64,000 nt of DNA, taken from positions 124,001 through 188,000 of the forward strand of contig NZ_VHIB01000001.1 in assembly GCF_008087345.1 (NCBI RefSeq), written 5' to 3'. Made by a program: the position numbers and the translations under genes. Under the pieces are notes generated by a model. It ran no database searches and was not told where the DNA came from. It worked only from the letters and a program-made list of their open reading frames with translations. This document shows positions 33,433-41,892 of the stretch, piece after piece. The DNA is from Nocardioides caldifontis. Its GTDB lineage: Bacteria > Actinomycetota > Actinomycetes > Propionibacteriales > Nocardioidaceae. How positions within the stretch are numbered: the first letter of the stretch is position 1; each line of letters starts with the position of its first letter.

Positions 33433-33448
33433 CGCACCCCCCCGAAGG

Positions 33449-35650
33449 TCAGCGCTGCTTGAAGGGCTCGCCCTTCTCCGCCTTGGCCACGAGGCTCGCC
33501 GGTACGGCGAAGCGCTCGCCGTACTTCGCCTCGAGCTCGCGGGCCCGGGCGACGAAGGCGGTGATCCCGACGCCGTCCTTGCCCTCGTAGCCGTCGATGA
33601 ACTGCGCCGCGCCACCGAGGGCCGGGGGGAACCCGATGCCGAAGATCGACCCGATGTTCGCCTCGGCGGTGGAGTCGATGACCCCTTCGTCGAAGCAGCG
33701 GGCGGTCTCGATCGCCTCGATGAAGAGCATCCGGTCCTTGAGCTCCTGGAGCGCCGGCTGCTCGTCGGCCGCCGGGAACTGCTCGGCCAGCCCGGCCCAG
33801 AGCCCCTGACGCTTGCCGCTCTCGTCGTACTCGTAGAACCCGGCGCCCTTGAGCTTGCTGGACCGGCCGAGCTCGACCATCCGGTCGATGACCTTCTCCG
33901 CGGGGTGCGGGGTGTAGGTGCCGCCCTCGCGCTCGACCGCGGCCTTGGTGGCGTTGCGGATCTTGAGCATCAGCTCCATGTTGAGCTCGTCGGTGATCTG
34001 CAGCGGCCCGACCGGGTAGCCGGCCTGCAGCGCCGCACGCTCGATCGTCATCGGACGCACGCCCTCGCCGAGCATCGCGAGCCCCTCGTTGATCTGGGTG
34101 CCGATGACGCGGGAGGTGTAGAAGCCGCGGCTGTCGTTGACCACGATCGGGGTCTTGCGGATCTGCTGGACGACGTCGATCGCCTTGGCCACGGCGACCT
34201 CGGAGGTCTTCGCGCCGCGGATGATCTCGACGAGCGGCATCTTGTCGACAGGCGAGAAGAAGTGCAGCCCGATGAAGTCCTCCGGACGGTCCACCCCCTC
34301 GGCGAGCTCGGTGATCGGCAGCGTCGAGGTGTTGGAGCAGAGCAGCGCGTCGCCGTTGACGACCGGGGTCACCTCGCCGAAGACCTTGTGCTTGAGCGAC
34401 GGGTCCTCGAAGACCGCCTCGATGACGAGGTCGCACCCCTTGAGGTCGGCCGGGTTGTCGGTCGGAGTGATCCGGGCGAGCAGCTCGTCGGACTTCTCCT
34501 GGGTGAGCCTGCCGCGGGAGACGGCCTTCTCGTTGATCTTGGCGGAGTACCCCTTGCCGCGCTCGGCGGACTCCAGCGAGACGTCCTTGAGGACGACCTC
34601 CATGCCGGCCTTGGCGCAGACGTAGGCGATGCCGGCTCCCATCATCCCGGCGCCGAGCACGCCCACCTTCGACGCCTTGTACGCCGGGACGCCCTCGGGC
34701 CGGAGCGAGCCGCTGTTGATCGTCTGCAGGTCGAAGAAGAACGCCTGGATCATGTTCTTGGCGTTCTGGCCGGTCGCCAGCTTGGTGAAGTAGCGCCCCT
34801 CGATCCGCTGGGCGGCCTCGAAGTCGACCTGGGCGCCCTCGACCGCGGCGGCCATGATCGCCTTCGGCGCCGGCATGTCGGCACCCTTGAGCTGCTTGCG
34901 CAGAGTGGCCGGGAACGCCGGGAGCATCGCGGCGAGGCCGGGGTGCGAGGGGGTGCCGCCGGGCATCTTGTACCCCTTGCGGTCCCACGGCTGCGACGCG
35001 GCGTCGGGGTTGCCGGCGTTCTCCTTGATCCACGCCTTCGCGCGGGCGAGGAGCTGGTCGGCCGGGACGAGCTCGTCGACGAGCCCCTTCTCCTTGGCCT
35101 TGTCCGCCTTGTAGCGCTGACCCTGGAGGAGCACCTCGGTCAGCGCGGTCTGGATGCCGAGCATCCGGACGGTGCGGGTGACGCCGCCACCGCCGGGGAG
35201 GAGGCCGAGGGTGACCTCGGGGAGCCCGATCTCGTAGCGGCCCTCCGCGGCGATCCGGCGGTGGCAGGCCAGCGCGATCTCGAGGCCACCGCCGAGGGCG
35301 GCGCCGTTGATCGCGGCGACGACGGGCTTGCCGAGGGTCTCCAGCCGGCGGAGGTCCTTCTTGATGCCCATGCTCTCGTCGTACAACCGCTGGGCGTCCT
35401 CCGGACGCGCCTGGACCAGCATGTTCAGGTTGCCGCCGGCGAAGAAGGTCTTCTTCGCGGAGGCGATCACGACGCCGGTGATCTCGTCCTTCTCGGCCTC
35501 GAGGCGGTCGATGGCGGCGGCCATCGCCTCCTTGTAGGCGTCGTTCATCGTGTTCGCGCTCGACGACGGGTCGTCCATCGTGAGGGTGACGATGCCGTCG
35601 GCGTCCTTCTCGTAGCGCACCGTCTCGGTAGCAGGGCTGGTGTCAGTCAT
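33449..35650 (-). CDS. fadB: FadB-type multifunctional enoyl-CoA hydratase / 3-hydroxyacyl-CoA dehydrogenase
   Basis: 733 aa. The N-terminal crotonase domain has [19 protein letters not shown] and the catalytic Glu in [15 protein letters not shown]. The dehydrogenase domain has the NAD loop [14 protein letters not shown] near residue 330 and the catalytic His in [16 protein letters not shown]. It carries out hydration and oxidation in beta-oxidation and works with the thiolase encoded 40 bp upstream. The pair corresponds to M. tuberculosis fadA-fadB (Rv0859-Rv0860), which forms a trifunctional complex. A 17-bp palindrome precedes the operon. Confidence 0.95.
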   Translation of the reverse strand: MTDTSPATETVRYEKDADGIVTLTMDDPSSSANTMNDAYKEAMAAAIDRLEAEKDEITGVVIASAKKTFFAGGNLNMLVQARPEDAQRLYDESMGIKKDLRRLETLGKPVVAAINGAALGGGLEIALACHRRIAAEGRYEIGLPEVTLGLLPGGGGVTRTVRMLGIQTALTEVLLQGQRYKADKAKEKGLVDELVPADQLLARAKAWIKENAGNPDAASQPWDRKGYKMPGGTPSHPGLAAMLPAFPATLRKQLKGADMPAPKAIMAAAVEGAQVDFEAAQRIEGRYFTKLATGQNAKNMIQAFFFDLQTINSGSLRPEGVPAYKASKVGVLGAGMMGAGIAYVCAKAGMEVVLKDVSLESAERGKGYSAKINEKAVSRGRLTQEKSDELLARITPTDNPADLKGCDLVIEAVFEDPSLKHKVFGEVTPVVNGDALLCSNTSTLPITELAEGVDRPEDFIGLHFFSPVDKMPLVEIIRGAKTSEVAVAKAIDVVQQIRKTPIVVNDSRGFYTSRVIGTQINEGLAMLGEGVRPMTIERAALQAGYPVGPLQITDELNMELMLKIRNATKAAVEREGGTYTPHPAEKVIDRMVELGRSSKLKGAGFYEYDESGKRQGLWAGLAEQFPAADEQPALQELKDRMLFIEAIETARCFDEGVIDSTAEANIGSIFGIGFPPALGGAAQFIDGYEGKDGVGITAFVARARELEAKYGERFAVPASLVAKAEKGEPFKQR

Positions 35651-35690
35651 GTGTTCGCGTTTCCCTTTGCTGCTTCTCGGTCGGTGCGGG

Positions 35691-36908
35691 TCAGATGCGC
35701 TCGATGATGGTGGCGATGCCCATGCCGCCGCCGACGCAGAGCGTGGCGAGGCCGCGCTGGAGGTCCCGCCGCTCGAGCTCGTCGAGCAGGGTGCCGAGGA
35801 TCATCGCGCCGGTCGCGCCGAGGGGGTGGCCCATGGCGATCGCGCCGCCGTTGACGTTGACCTTCTCCGGGTCGAGGTCGAGGTCGCGCATGAAGCGGAG
35901 CGCCACCGCGGCGAACGCCTCGTTGATCTCGAAAAGGTCGATGTCGTCGACGGTGAGCCCCGCCTTGGCGAGCGCCTTGCGGGACGCGGGCGCGGGGCCG
36001 GTGAGCATGATCGTCGGGTCGGCGCCGGAGACCGCGGCGGAGATGATCCGCGCGCGGGGACGGAGGCCGAGCTCCTGGCCGACGCGTTCGCTGCCGATCG
36101 CGACGAGCGCGGCGCCGTCGACGATGCCGGAGGAGTTGCCGGCGTGGTGGACGTGGTCGATCTTCTCGACCCAGTGGTACTTCTCGAGCGCCACGTTGTC
36201 GAAGCCGATGTCACCATGCATCGCGAACGACGGCTTGAGCCCGGCGAGGCTCTCGACCGTGGTCCCGGGACGGATGAACTCGTCCTTCTCCAGCACCGTG
36301 AGCCCGTTGAGGTCCTTGACCGGGATGACCGAGCCGTCGAAGTAGCCGTTGGCCTGCGCCTTGGCGGCGCGCGCCTGGGACTCGGCGGCGAACGCGTCGA
36401 CGTCGGCGCGGGTGAACCCCTCGATGGTGGCGATCAGGTCGGCGCCGATCCCCTGCGGGACGAACGAGGTGTCGAACGCCGTCGTCGGGTCGGCCGCCCA
36501 GGCGCCGCCGTCGGAGCCCATCGGGACGCGGCTCATCGACTCGACGCCGCCGGCGAGGATCAGCTCCTCCCAGCCGGAGCGGATCCGGGCCGCGGCCTGG
36601 TTGACCGCCTCGAGGCCGGAGGCGCAGAACCGGTTGAGCTGCACGCCGGCGGTCGTGTCGGGGTAGCCGGCCTTGAGCGCGGCGGTCTTGGCGATGTCGC
36701 CGCCCTGGTCGCCGATCGGCGAGACCACGCCGAGGACCACGTCGTCGACGCGCTCGATGTCGAAGTTGTCGTGGCGCTTGCGGACCTCGTCCAGCAGCGT
36801 GACCACGAGGTCGACCGGCTTCACCTCGTGGAGGGAGCCGTCCTTCTTGCCCTTCCCCCGCGGGGTCCGGATTGCGTCGTACACGATTGCCTGTGGCGCG
36901 TCTGCCAT
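35691..36908 (-). CDS. fadA: Acetyl-CoA C-acyltransferase (thiolase)
   Basis: 405 aa from ATG 36908. The acyl-enzyme cysteine is Cys95 in [15 protein letters not shown]. The C-terminal catalytic motifs [26 protein letters not shown] and CVGGGMGIA are complete. It cleaves 3-ketoacyl-CoA with CoA, the last beta-oxidation step, and is first in the fadA-fadB operon. An in-frame ATG three codons upstream is possible. The palindrome at 37022-37038 is centred about 120 bp upstream. Confidence 0.95.
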   Translation of the reverse strand: MADAPQAIVYDAIRTPRGKGKKDGSLHEVKPVDLVVTLLDEVRKRHDNFDIERVDDVVLGVVSPIGDQGGDIAKTAALKAGYPDTTAGVQLNRFCASGLEAVNQAAARIRSGWEELILAGGVESMSRVPMGSDGGAWAADPTTAFDTSFVPQGIGADLIATIEGFTRADVDAFAAESQARAAKAQANGYFDGSVIPVKDLNGLTVLEKDEFIRPGTTVESLAGLKPSFAMHGDIGFDNVALEKYHWVEKIDHVHHAGNSSGIVDGAALVAIGSERVGQELGLRPRARIISAAVSGADPTIMLTGPAPASRKALAKAGLTVDDIDLFEINEAFAAVALRFMRDLDLDPEKVNVNGGAIAMGHPLGATGAMILGTLLDELERRDLQRGLATLCVGGGMGIATIIERI

Positions 36909-37021
36909 GGGTCCCAACTTTCGACGAGCGTGCCGCGCGGGCCGCGCGGAAGGTTACTTGCGAGTATCCCTGCGTGATCGATCCTGCCATCCGGGTGGGA
37001 AACCGCTCGCCCACCCGACGT

Positions 37022-37038
37022 TGACACCATCACTGTCA
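37022..37038. promoter_or_regulatory. 17-bp palindromic operator before fadA-fadB
   Basis: Read on the minus strand the site is TGACAGTGATGGTGTCA. It is identical at 16 of 17 positions to the site at 38270-38286 before the CaiB-type gene. TGACA/TGTCA arms around a 7-bp centre fit a TetR- or GntR-type repressor. The two sites define a small predicted regulon. Confidence 0.7.
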
Positions 37039-37085
37039 CGGTTCCGGTGTCCGGGGTCAACGGTGGAACGGCTGTGATCCTGGAC

Positions 37086-38258
37086 TCAGGACTGCACGAC
37101 CGCGCCCGACTCGAGCAGCGCGTCGACGCCGCCGACGCCCCACGCCTCGAGGACCGCACGGGTGCCGTCGCCGGGCTTCGAGGGGCCGGTCGTCAGGGTG
37201 GGCTGCGTCCGGGAGAACCGCGGGGCGGGGGCCGGCTGGAGCAGGCCGTCGCGCTCGACGTACACCTCCCGCGCCTTCATGTGCGGGTGCTCGGCCGCCT
37301 CGGTCGCCGGCAGCACCGGCGCACAGCAGGCGTCGCTGTCGCCGAAGACCTCGGTCCACTCGGCTTGGGTGCGCTGCTTGAACGTCGCGGCGAGCAGCTC
37401 GCGGAGCTCGCCGAGCCGGGAGAAGTCGTTGCGGTCCGGCGCGACGTCGGCGATCCCGAGCCGCTCGACGAGCTCGCCGTAGAACTGCGGCTCGAGCGCG
37501 CCGACCGACATGTGCTTGCCGTCGGCGGTCTCGTAGAGGTCGTAGTACGGCATCCCGCCGTCGAGCAGGTTCGACGCCCGCCGCTCCTGCCCGAACCCGG
37601 CGGCGAGCATCGAGGACCACATCAGGTTGAGGTGCGCGGCGCCGTCGACGATCGCGGCGTCGACGACCTGGCCGCGGCCGCTGGTGCGCGCCTCGAGGAG
37701 GGCGGCGAGGACGCCGATGACGAGGTACGTCGAGCCGCCACCGAAGTCGCCGACGAGGTTGCTCGGGAAGTGCGGCCGGCCCTCGTCCTGGCCGAGCCCG
37801 TGGAGGACGCCGGCGACCGAGATGTAGTTCATGTCGTGGCCGGCGGCGCGCGCGAGCGGGCCGTCCTGGCCCCAGCCGGTCATCCGCCCGTACACCAGCC
37901 GCGGGTTGCGGGCGAGGCACTCGTCGGGGCCGATGCCGAGCCGCTCGGTGACGCCGGGCCGCATCCCCTCGATGAGGACGTCCGCCTGGTCGATCAGCTC
38001 GAGCAGCGCCGGGAGCGCCTCGGGGTTCTTCAGGTCCATCGCGACGCTCGGGCGGCCGCGGGTGAGGAGGTCCGCCTCCCGCGGGCCGGCGCTGGCCGCG
38101 CCGCCGGGCTTCTCGACGCGGATCACGTCGGCGCCGAGGTCGGCGAGGATCGTGGCCGCGTGCGGCCCCGGGCCGATCCCGGCGATCTCGACGACCTTGA
38201 TCCCCTTGAGGGGTCCGGTGCCCTGCCCCAGCGCGTACGCGTTGCCCGTGGTTGCCAT
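37086..38258 (-). CDS. CaiB/BaiF CoA-transferase or alpha-methylacyl-CoA racemase
   Basis: 390 aa, full length for the family. Catalytic-region motifs match alpha-methylacyl-CoA racemase (Mcr/AMACR): GPGPHAATILADLGADVIRVE, AGHDMNYISVAGVL with the active-site His, and NLVGDFGGGSTYLVIG with the active-site Asp. Racemase activity would convert 2R-methyl-branched acyl-CoAs to 2S forms for beta-oxidation. The fadA-fadB operon lies downstream on the same strand and both have the same operator, which favours this over CoA transfer. Confidence 0.88.
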   Translation of the reverse strand: MATTGNAYALGQGTGPLKGIKVVEIAGIGPGPHAATILADLGADVIRVEKPGGAASAGPREADLLTRGRPSVAMDLKNPEALPALLELIDQADVLIEGMRPGVTERLGIGPDECLARNPRLVYGRMTGWGQDGPLARAAGHDMNYISVAGVLHGLGQDEGRPHFPSNLVGDFGGGSTYLVIGVLAALLEARTSGRGQVVDAAIVDGAAHLNLMWSSMLAAGFGQERRASNLLDGGMPYYDLYETADGKHMSVGALEPQFYGELVERLGIADVAPDRNDFSRLGELRELLAATFKQRTQAEWTEVFGDSDACCAPVLPATEAAEHPHMKAREVYVERDGLLQPAPAPRFSRTQPTLTTGPSKPGDGTRAVLEAWGVGGVDALLESGAVVQS

Positions 38259-38269
38259 GGCGCGGATTC

Positions 38270-38286
38270 TGACAGTGATGCTGTCA
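38270..38286. promoter_or_regulatory. 17-bp palindromic operator before the CaiB/Mcr gene
   Basis: TGACAGTGATGCTGTCA lies 12 bp before the start codon, extended to CTGACAG-N5-CTGTCAG over 19 bp. It is a perfect inverted repeat at the arms and a near-copy of the fadAB site. Its position would block transcription or initiation when bound. Confidence 0.75.
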
Positions 38287-38347
38287 GGGTCGCGAGGGCA
38301 GGTCGGTCTCTCGTGCCTTGTCGGAGCCGCCTGGAACGATCCCGGGC

Positions 38348-38968
38348 GTGGTCGAGCAACCGGGGTACGACGCGCTGGCCGAGGCGTACGACGAGGCGTT
38401 CCCGTCGGGCTACGTGTCCGCGGTGGAGCGTCATGCGGTGGGGGCGTTCGCCGACGAGCTCCTCGCGGCGGGCCTGTCCGGGCCGGTCGTCGACGTCGGG
38501 TGCGGCACCGGCCACGTCACCGCCGACCTGGCTTCGCGCGGTCTTGACGTGGTCGGCGTCGACCCGTCCGAGGGGATGCTGGCGATCGCCCGCCGGCGCT
38601 ACCCGTCGCTGCGGTGGGTGCAGGGGGACGCCCTGCCGTCGACGCTGTCCGGCTCGTCGTTCGGCGGAGTCCTCGCTCGTTTCAGCCTCATCCACGTGCC
38701 GCCCGACGAGGTGCCCGTGGTCCTGGCGGCCTGGGTGGCGCGGCTCGCGCCGGGCGGCTTGGTGCTGGTCGCGTTCCAGTGCGCCGACGACGGCGAGCCG
38801 CCCGTGGTCGAGTTCGACCACAAGGTTGCCCCGGCCTGGCGGTGGCACCCGGACGCGATGGCGTCGACGCTGGAGGCGGTGGGGCTGCAGGAGCGGTGGC
38901 GGCTGGTCACCCAGCGTGATGCGGTGCGCCGGTTCGCCGACTGCCACCTGGTCGCGTCCAGTTCGTGA
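38348..38968 (+). CDS. SAM-dependent methyltransferase
   Basis: 206 aa from GTG 38348; a TTG ten codons upstream is less likely. The class I methyltransferase motif I is VVDVGCGTGHVTADLASRG near residue 46, followed by VVGVDPSEGML (motif post-I) and LARFSLIHVPPDEVP. The substrate is unknown. It is divergent from the CaiB/Mcr gene, whose operator lies between them and might affect both. Confidence 0.85.
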   Translation: MVEQPGYDALAEAYDEAFPSGYVSAVERHAVGAFADELLAAGLSGPVVDVGCGTGHVTADLASRGLDVVGVDPSEGMLAIARRRYPSLRWVQGDALPSTLSGSSFGGVLARFSLIHVPPDEVPVVLAAWVARLAPGGLVLVAFQCADDGEPPVVEFDHKVAPAWRWHPDAMASTLEAVGLQERWRLVTQRDAVRRFADCHLVASSS

Positions 38969-38986
38969 AGCAGGCAGATTGTGCAG

Positions 38987-38992
38987 TACCTT
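38987..38992 (+). promoter_or_regulatory. Probable -10 element of a leaderless marR transcript
   Basis: TACCTT lies 6 bp before ATG 38999, at the spacing of a leaderless start, and no ribosome site precedes the ATG. Confidence 0.45.
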
Positions 38993-38998
38993 CACTAC

Positions 38999-39436
38999 AT
39001 GACCACGACCGCCGCGCTCGACAAGGTGCTCCACCTGGCGACCCTGGTGAACGCCGACCTCGCGCGGTTCCAGGAGGAGACAGGGCTGACGACCGCCCGC
39101 ACCCACCTGCTCTGGGTCCTCGGCTCCGCCGGTCCCAGCACCCAGCAGGCTCTGGCCGCCGCACTCGACGTCTCGCCGCGCAACGTGACCGGGCTGGTCG
39201 ACGGGCTGGTCGCCTCCGGCCACGTGAGCCGCGAGCCGCACCCCACCGACCGCCGGGCCACGCTGGTCACGCCGACCCCGAAGGGCGAGGCGGCGATCCG
39301 GGAGCTGGTGGAGGGCCACGACAAGCTCGCCCAGCAGCTCTTCGGTCACCTGCCGGAGGAGCGGCTCGCGGTGTTCAGCGACGTCCTCGACGAGACCATC
39401 GCGACCTTCACGCGGCTGATGGAGGAGGCATCGTGA
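38999..39436 (+). CDS. MarR-family regulator
   Basis: 145 aa from ATG 38999. The winged helix-turn-helix includes STQQALAAALDVSPRNVTGLV near residue 45 and the wing HPTDRRATLVTPTPKGEAA. MarR proteins usually repress nearby transport or resistance genes and respond to small aromatic or oxidising compounds. The stop overlaps the start of a small membrane-protein gene (GTGA), making that gene its probable partner. Confidence 0.88.
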   Translation: MTTTAALDKVLHLATLVNADLARFQEETGLTTARTHLLWVLGSAGPSTQQALAAALDVSPRNVTGLVDGLVASGHVSREPHPTDRRATLVTPTPKGEAAIRELVEGHDKLAQQLFGHLPEERLAVFSDVLDETIATFTRLMEEAS

Positions 39437-40056
39437 CCCGGGGCGTCCGGCTGCTGCGGGAGGCGGTGCTGCTGGAGCTGGCGTTGTACCGCTCGCTCGT
39501 CCGGTGGGTCGCCCGGCGTCCCGACGTGCCTGCCGGCGCGACCGCCATCGGCTACTCACGGCTGGCCGGCCCGATGCTGTGGCTGTGGATCTTCGGCTCG
39601 GCCACGGAGGTGGTCGTCGTCGAGGTCGTGCTCCGCCAGGTGGACCAGCCCTGGGCTGAGGCGATCCGGCTCCCGTTGCTGGCGCTCGGCGTCTGGGGCG
39701 TCCTCTGGATGCTCGGGATGCTGGCGTCGTACCGGGTCCGGCCGCACCTGCTCACTCCCACCGAGCTGCACGCCCGGAGCGGCGCACGCACCCGGCTCGC
39801 GGTCCCGCTCCACGCGGTCGTCGCCACGCGGCTGGTCGAGCACGAGCTGCCCGGCGTCGTCCGGTCGCTCCACGTCGAGGACGGCACCGCGCTCGTCGGG
39901 GTCAGCAGCCGCACGAACCTCGAGCTGGTGCTGACCGGCCCGACGACCGTGCCGAGCTCGGCCGGCGAGCTCACGGTGAGCCGGGTCGGGCTCTGGGTGG
40001 ACGACCCGCGCGAGGTCGCGGCGGTGCTCAAGCCCCGGTCGGGTGCGCGGGGCTGA
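39433..40056 (+). CDS. Membrane protein coupled to MarR (two-helix, PH-like domain)
   Basis: 207 aa from GTG 39433. Two hydrophobic segments (about residues 42-62 and 78-97) are followed by a beta-rich soluble domain containing RTRLAVPLHAVVATRLVEHE and LELVLTGPTTV, reminiscent of bacterial PH domains. I do not recognise a named family. The GTG overlaps the marR stop. It might carry a signal to, or be controlled by, the MarR protein; this is inference. Confidence 0.65.
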   Translation: MTRGVRLLREAVLLELALYRSLVRWVARRPDVPAGATAIGYSRLAGPMLWLWIFGSATEVVVVEVVLRQVDQPWAEAIRLPLLALGVWGVLWMLGMLASYRVRPHLLTPTELHARSGARTRLAVPLHAVVATRLVEHELPGVVRSLHVEDGTALVGVSSRTNLELVLTGPTTVPSSAGELTVSRVGLWVDDPREVAAVLKPRSGARG

Positions 40057-40092
40057 GCTGCAGGGGGCGCGCGTCGGGCTGACCGTCCCGGG

Positions 40093-40722
40093 TCAGCCGA
40101 GGGCGAGCTTCAGGGCGATCGCGACCATCGTGGCGGCGATCAAGAGCTCGAGCAGCTGCCACGCGCGCGGCCGGGCGAAGACCGGCGCGAGCGCGCGGGC
40201 GCCGAAGCCGAGTCCGCTGAACCAGGCGATGCTGGCCAGCACCGCACCGATCGCGAACCACCAACGGCCGTCGAGCGGCTGGTCGGAGACGTGGCTGTGC
40301 GTCGCCGCGATCGAACCGATGAGCAGGACGGTGTCGAGGTACACGTGCGGGTTCAGCCACGTCAGCGCGACGGCCTTCCCGACGACGACGCCGCGGGGCT
40401 CGCGCCGCGCCGCCTCGGCGGCCCCGCCCTCCAGTGACTCCGGCCGGAACGCCCGGCGCAGCGAGCCGGCGGCGTACCAGAGAAGGAACGCAACACCCAG
40501 CCACCGCACCACGTCGACGACCCAGCCGGCCCGGTCGACGATCGCGCCGATCCCGCTGACACCGGCCGAGATGAGCACGACGTCCGACAGCGCGCACACG
40601 ACCACGACGGCCGCGACGTGGTGGCGTACCAGCCCCTGACGGAGCACAAAGGCGTTCTGGGCGCCGATCGCGACGATGAGCGAACCGCCGGTCAGGAACC
40701 CGGCGACGACAGGGGTGAGCAC
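40093..40722 (-). CDS. lysE: LysE/ArgO-family basic amino acid exporter
   Basis: 209 aa from GTG 40722. Six hydrophobic segments are present, with the family signature AIGAQNAFVLRQGL near residue 18 and VALTWLNPHVYLDTVLL near 120. It exports lysine and/or arginine. It is divergent from a LysG/ArgP-type LysR gene with 78 bp between, the arrangement known from Corynebacterium lysE-lysG, where the regulator activates the exporter when intracellular basic amino acids rise. Confidence 0.92.
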   Translation of the reverse strand: MLTPVVAGFLTGGSLIVAIGAQNAFVLRQGLVRHHVAAVVVVCALSDVVLISAGVSGIGAIVDRAGWVVDVVRWLGVAFLLWYAAGSLRRAFRPESLEGGAAEAARREPRGVVVGKAVALTWLNPHVYLDTVLLIGSIAATHSHVSDQPLDGRWWFAIGAVLASIAWFSGLGFGARALAPVFARPRAWQLLELLIAATMVAIALKLALG

Positions 40723-40747
40723 CCTTCGACGGTAGGTCGGTCGCCGT

Positions 40748-40773
40748 GTGAAGGCCAACGAATGTTTCTTCAC
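40748..40773. promoter_or_regulatory. Inverted repeat in the lysE-lysG intergenic region
   Basis: GTGAAG and CTTCAC form an inverted repeat with a 14-bp AT-richer spacer in the 78-bp divergent promoter region. It is a reasonable LysG binding site, but LysR boxes are loosely defined. Confidence 0.4.
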
Positions 40774-40800
40774 TCTCTTCAGCCGTGCTTCACTGGCGAG

Positions 40801-41691
40801 GTGCGCTTCCCGGCCGACCAGCTCGAGACCCTCGTCGTGATCGCGGAGGAGGGGTCCTTCGACGCGGCCGCACGAAGGCTGGCGTTGACGCCCAGCGCGG
40901 TCAGCCAGCGGGTGCGGGCGCTCGAACGCGCGGCCGGGCAGGTGCTGGTCCGGCGTACGAGCCCCGCCGAGGTGACCGACGCCGGCGCGCCGTTGCTGCG
41001 GCTCGGTCGCCAGCTGCGGCTGCTGACCGAGGAGGCGGCGAGCGAGGTCGGGACCGAGTCGGTCGTCGAGCTCGCGGTCGCGGTGAACGCCGACTCGCTG
41101 GCGACGTGGTTCCGCCCGGTGCTGCAGGCGGTCGCGGCGACACCGGCGGTCGCGTTGCGGTTGTACGTCGAGGACGAGGGGCACTCGCACGACCTGTTGC
41201 GTCGCGGCGAGGTGCTGGCCGCCGTGACGGCCGAACCCCAGCCGGTGCAGGGGTGCTCGGTCGAGCCGCTCGGGACGTTGCGGTACCTCCCGGCCGCGGC
41301 GCCGGCATTCGCGGAGCGGTACCGCCGCGGACGTGGCTTCGACTGGGCTGCGGCGCCGGTCGTCGTCTTCAACGAGAAGGACCGGCTCCAGGACCGGGTG
41401 CTCGGGGCGCACGGCGTCGGCCGCCCGCCGGTGGTGCACCGGGTGCCGAGCAGCGACGACTTCCTCGCGGCCGTCGTCGCCGGGCTCGGCTGGGGGCTGG
41501 TGCCGGAGCCGCAGCTGGCGTCGGCGGCGGCGCTCGGGCTCGCTCGCCTGCCCGGCGCGAAGCCGCTCGGCGTCGCGTTGCACTGGCAGCGGTGGCGGCT
41601 GGAGAGTCCCGCGCTGCACGAGCTCACCACCGCCGTGCGGGATGCCGCGAAGGAGTCGCTCCGGCCGCCGCCTCGGATCGACCGGGGCTGA
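40801..41691 (+). CDS. lysG: LysR-family regulator (LysG/ArgP type)
   Basis: 296 aa from GTG 40801. The N-terminal helix-turn-helix runs EGSFDAAARRLALTPSAVSQR near residue 16, as in ArgP/LysG. The effector domain has VVELAVAVNADSLATWF and VPSSDDFLAAVVAGLGWGLVP. It probably activates the divergent lysE gene with lysine, arginine or histidine as co-inducer, by analogy with Corynebacterium. The ArgP-like Asn-Ala-Asp-Ser (NADS) segment supports this subgroup. Confidence 0.9.
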   Translation: MRFPADQLETLVVIAEEGSFDAAARRLALTPSAVSQRVRALERAAGQVLVRRTSPAEVTDAGAPLLRLGRQLRLLTEEAASEVGTESVVELAVAVNADSLATWFRPVLQAVAATPAVALRLYVEDEGHSHDLLRRGEVLAAVTAEPQPVQGCSVEPLGTLRYLPAAAPAFAERYRRGRGFDWAAAPVVVFNEKDRLQDRVLGAHGVGRPPVVHRVPSSDDFLAAVVAGLGWGLVPEPQLASAAALGLARLPGAKPLGVALHWQRWRLESPALHELTTAVRDAAKESLRPPPRIDRG

Positions 41692-41892
41692 TCGGGGCCG
41701 GCGGGCTGCGCCCACGCTGATGGTGCCGCCGGTGGACAGGGTCGCGACACTCACCCCTTGTTCCAGGACGTGCAGTGGGATGGTGACCACGACGGTGCAG
41801 AGGCCGCCGGACTCGGGGAGCTTCTTCGAACCGAACGCCTGTGGAACACCGGTCCGGCGCTCGCGGCCCTTCCCAGAAGCCCGTGGCACGGA

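Larger units (their letters stand above)
33012..33448. other. 437-bp intergenic region between convergent genes
   Basis: It holds the tandem repeat array, a single extra copy of its core at 33262-33279, and a nest of hairpins at 33342-33432. I see no credible small gene in it. Open frames crossing it owe their repetitive peptides to the repeat. Confidence 0.8.

Noticed and set aside
41692-41892. Small gene between lysG and the Ca-repeat protein
   Set aside because: Frames here lack a ribosome site and have no conserved-looking sequence.
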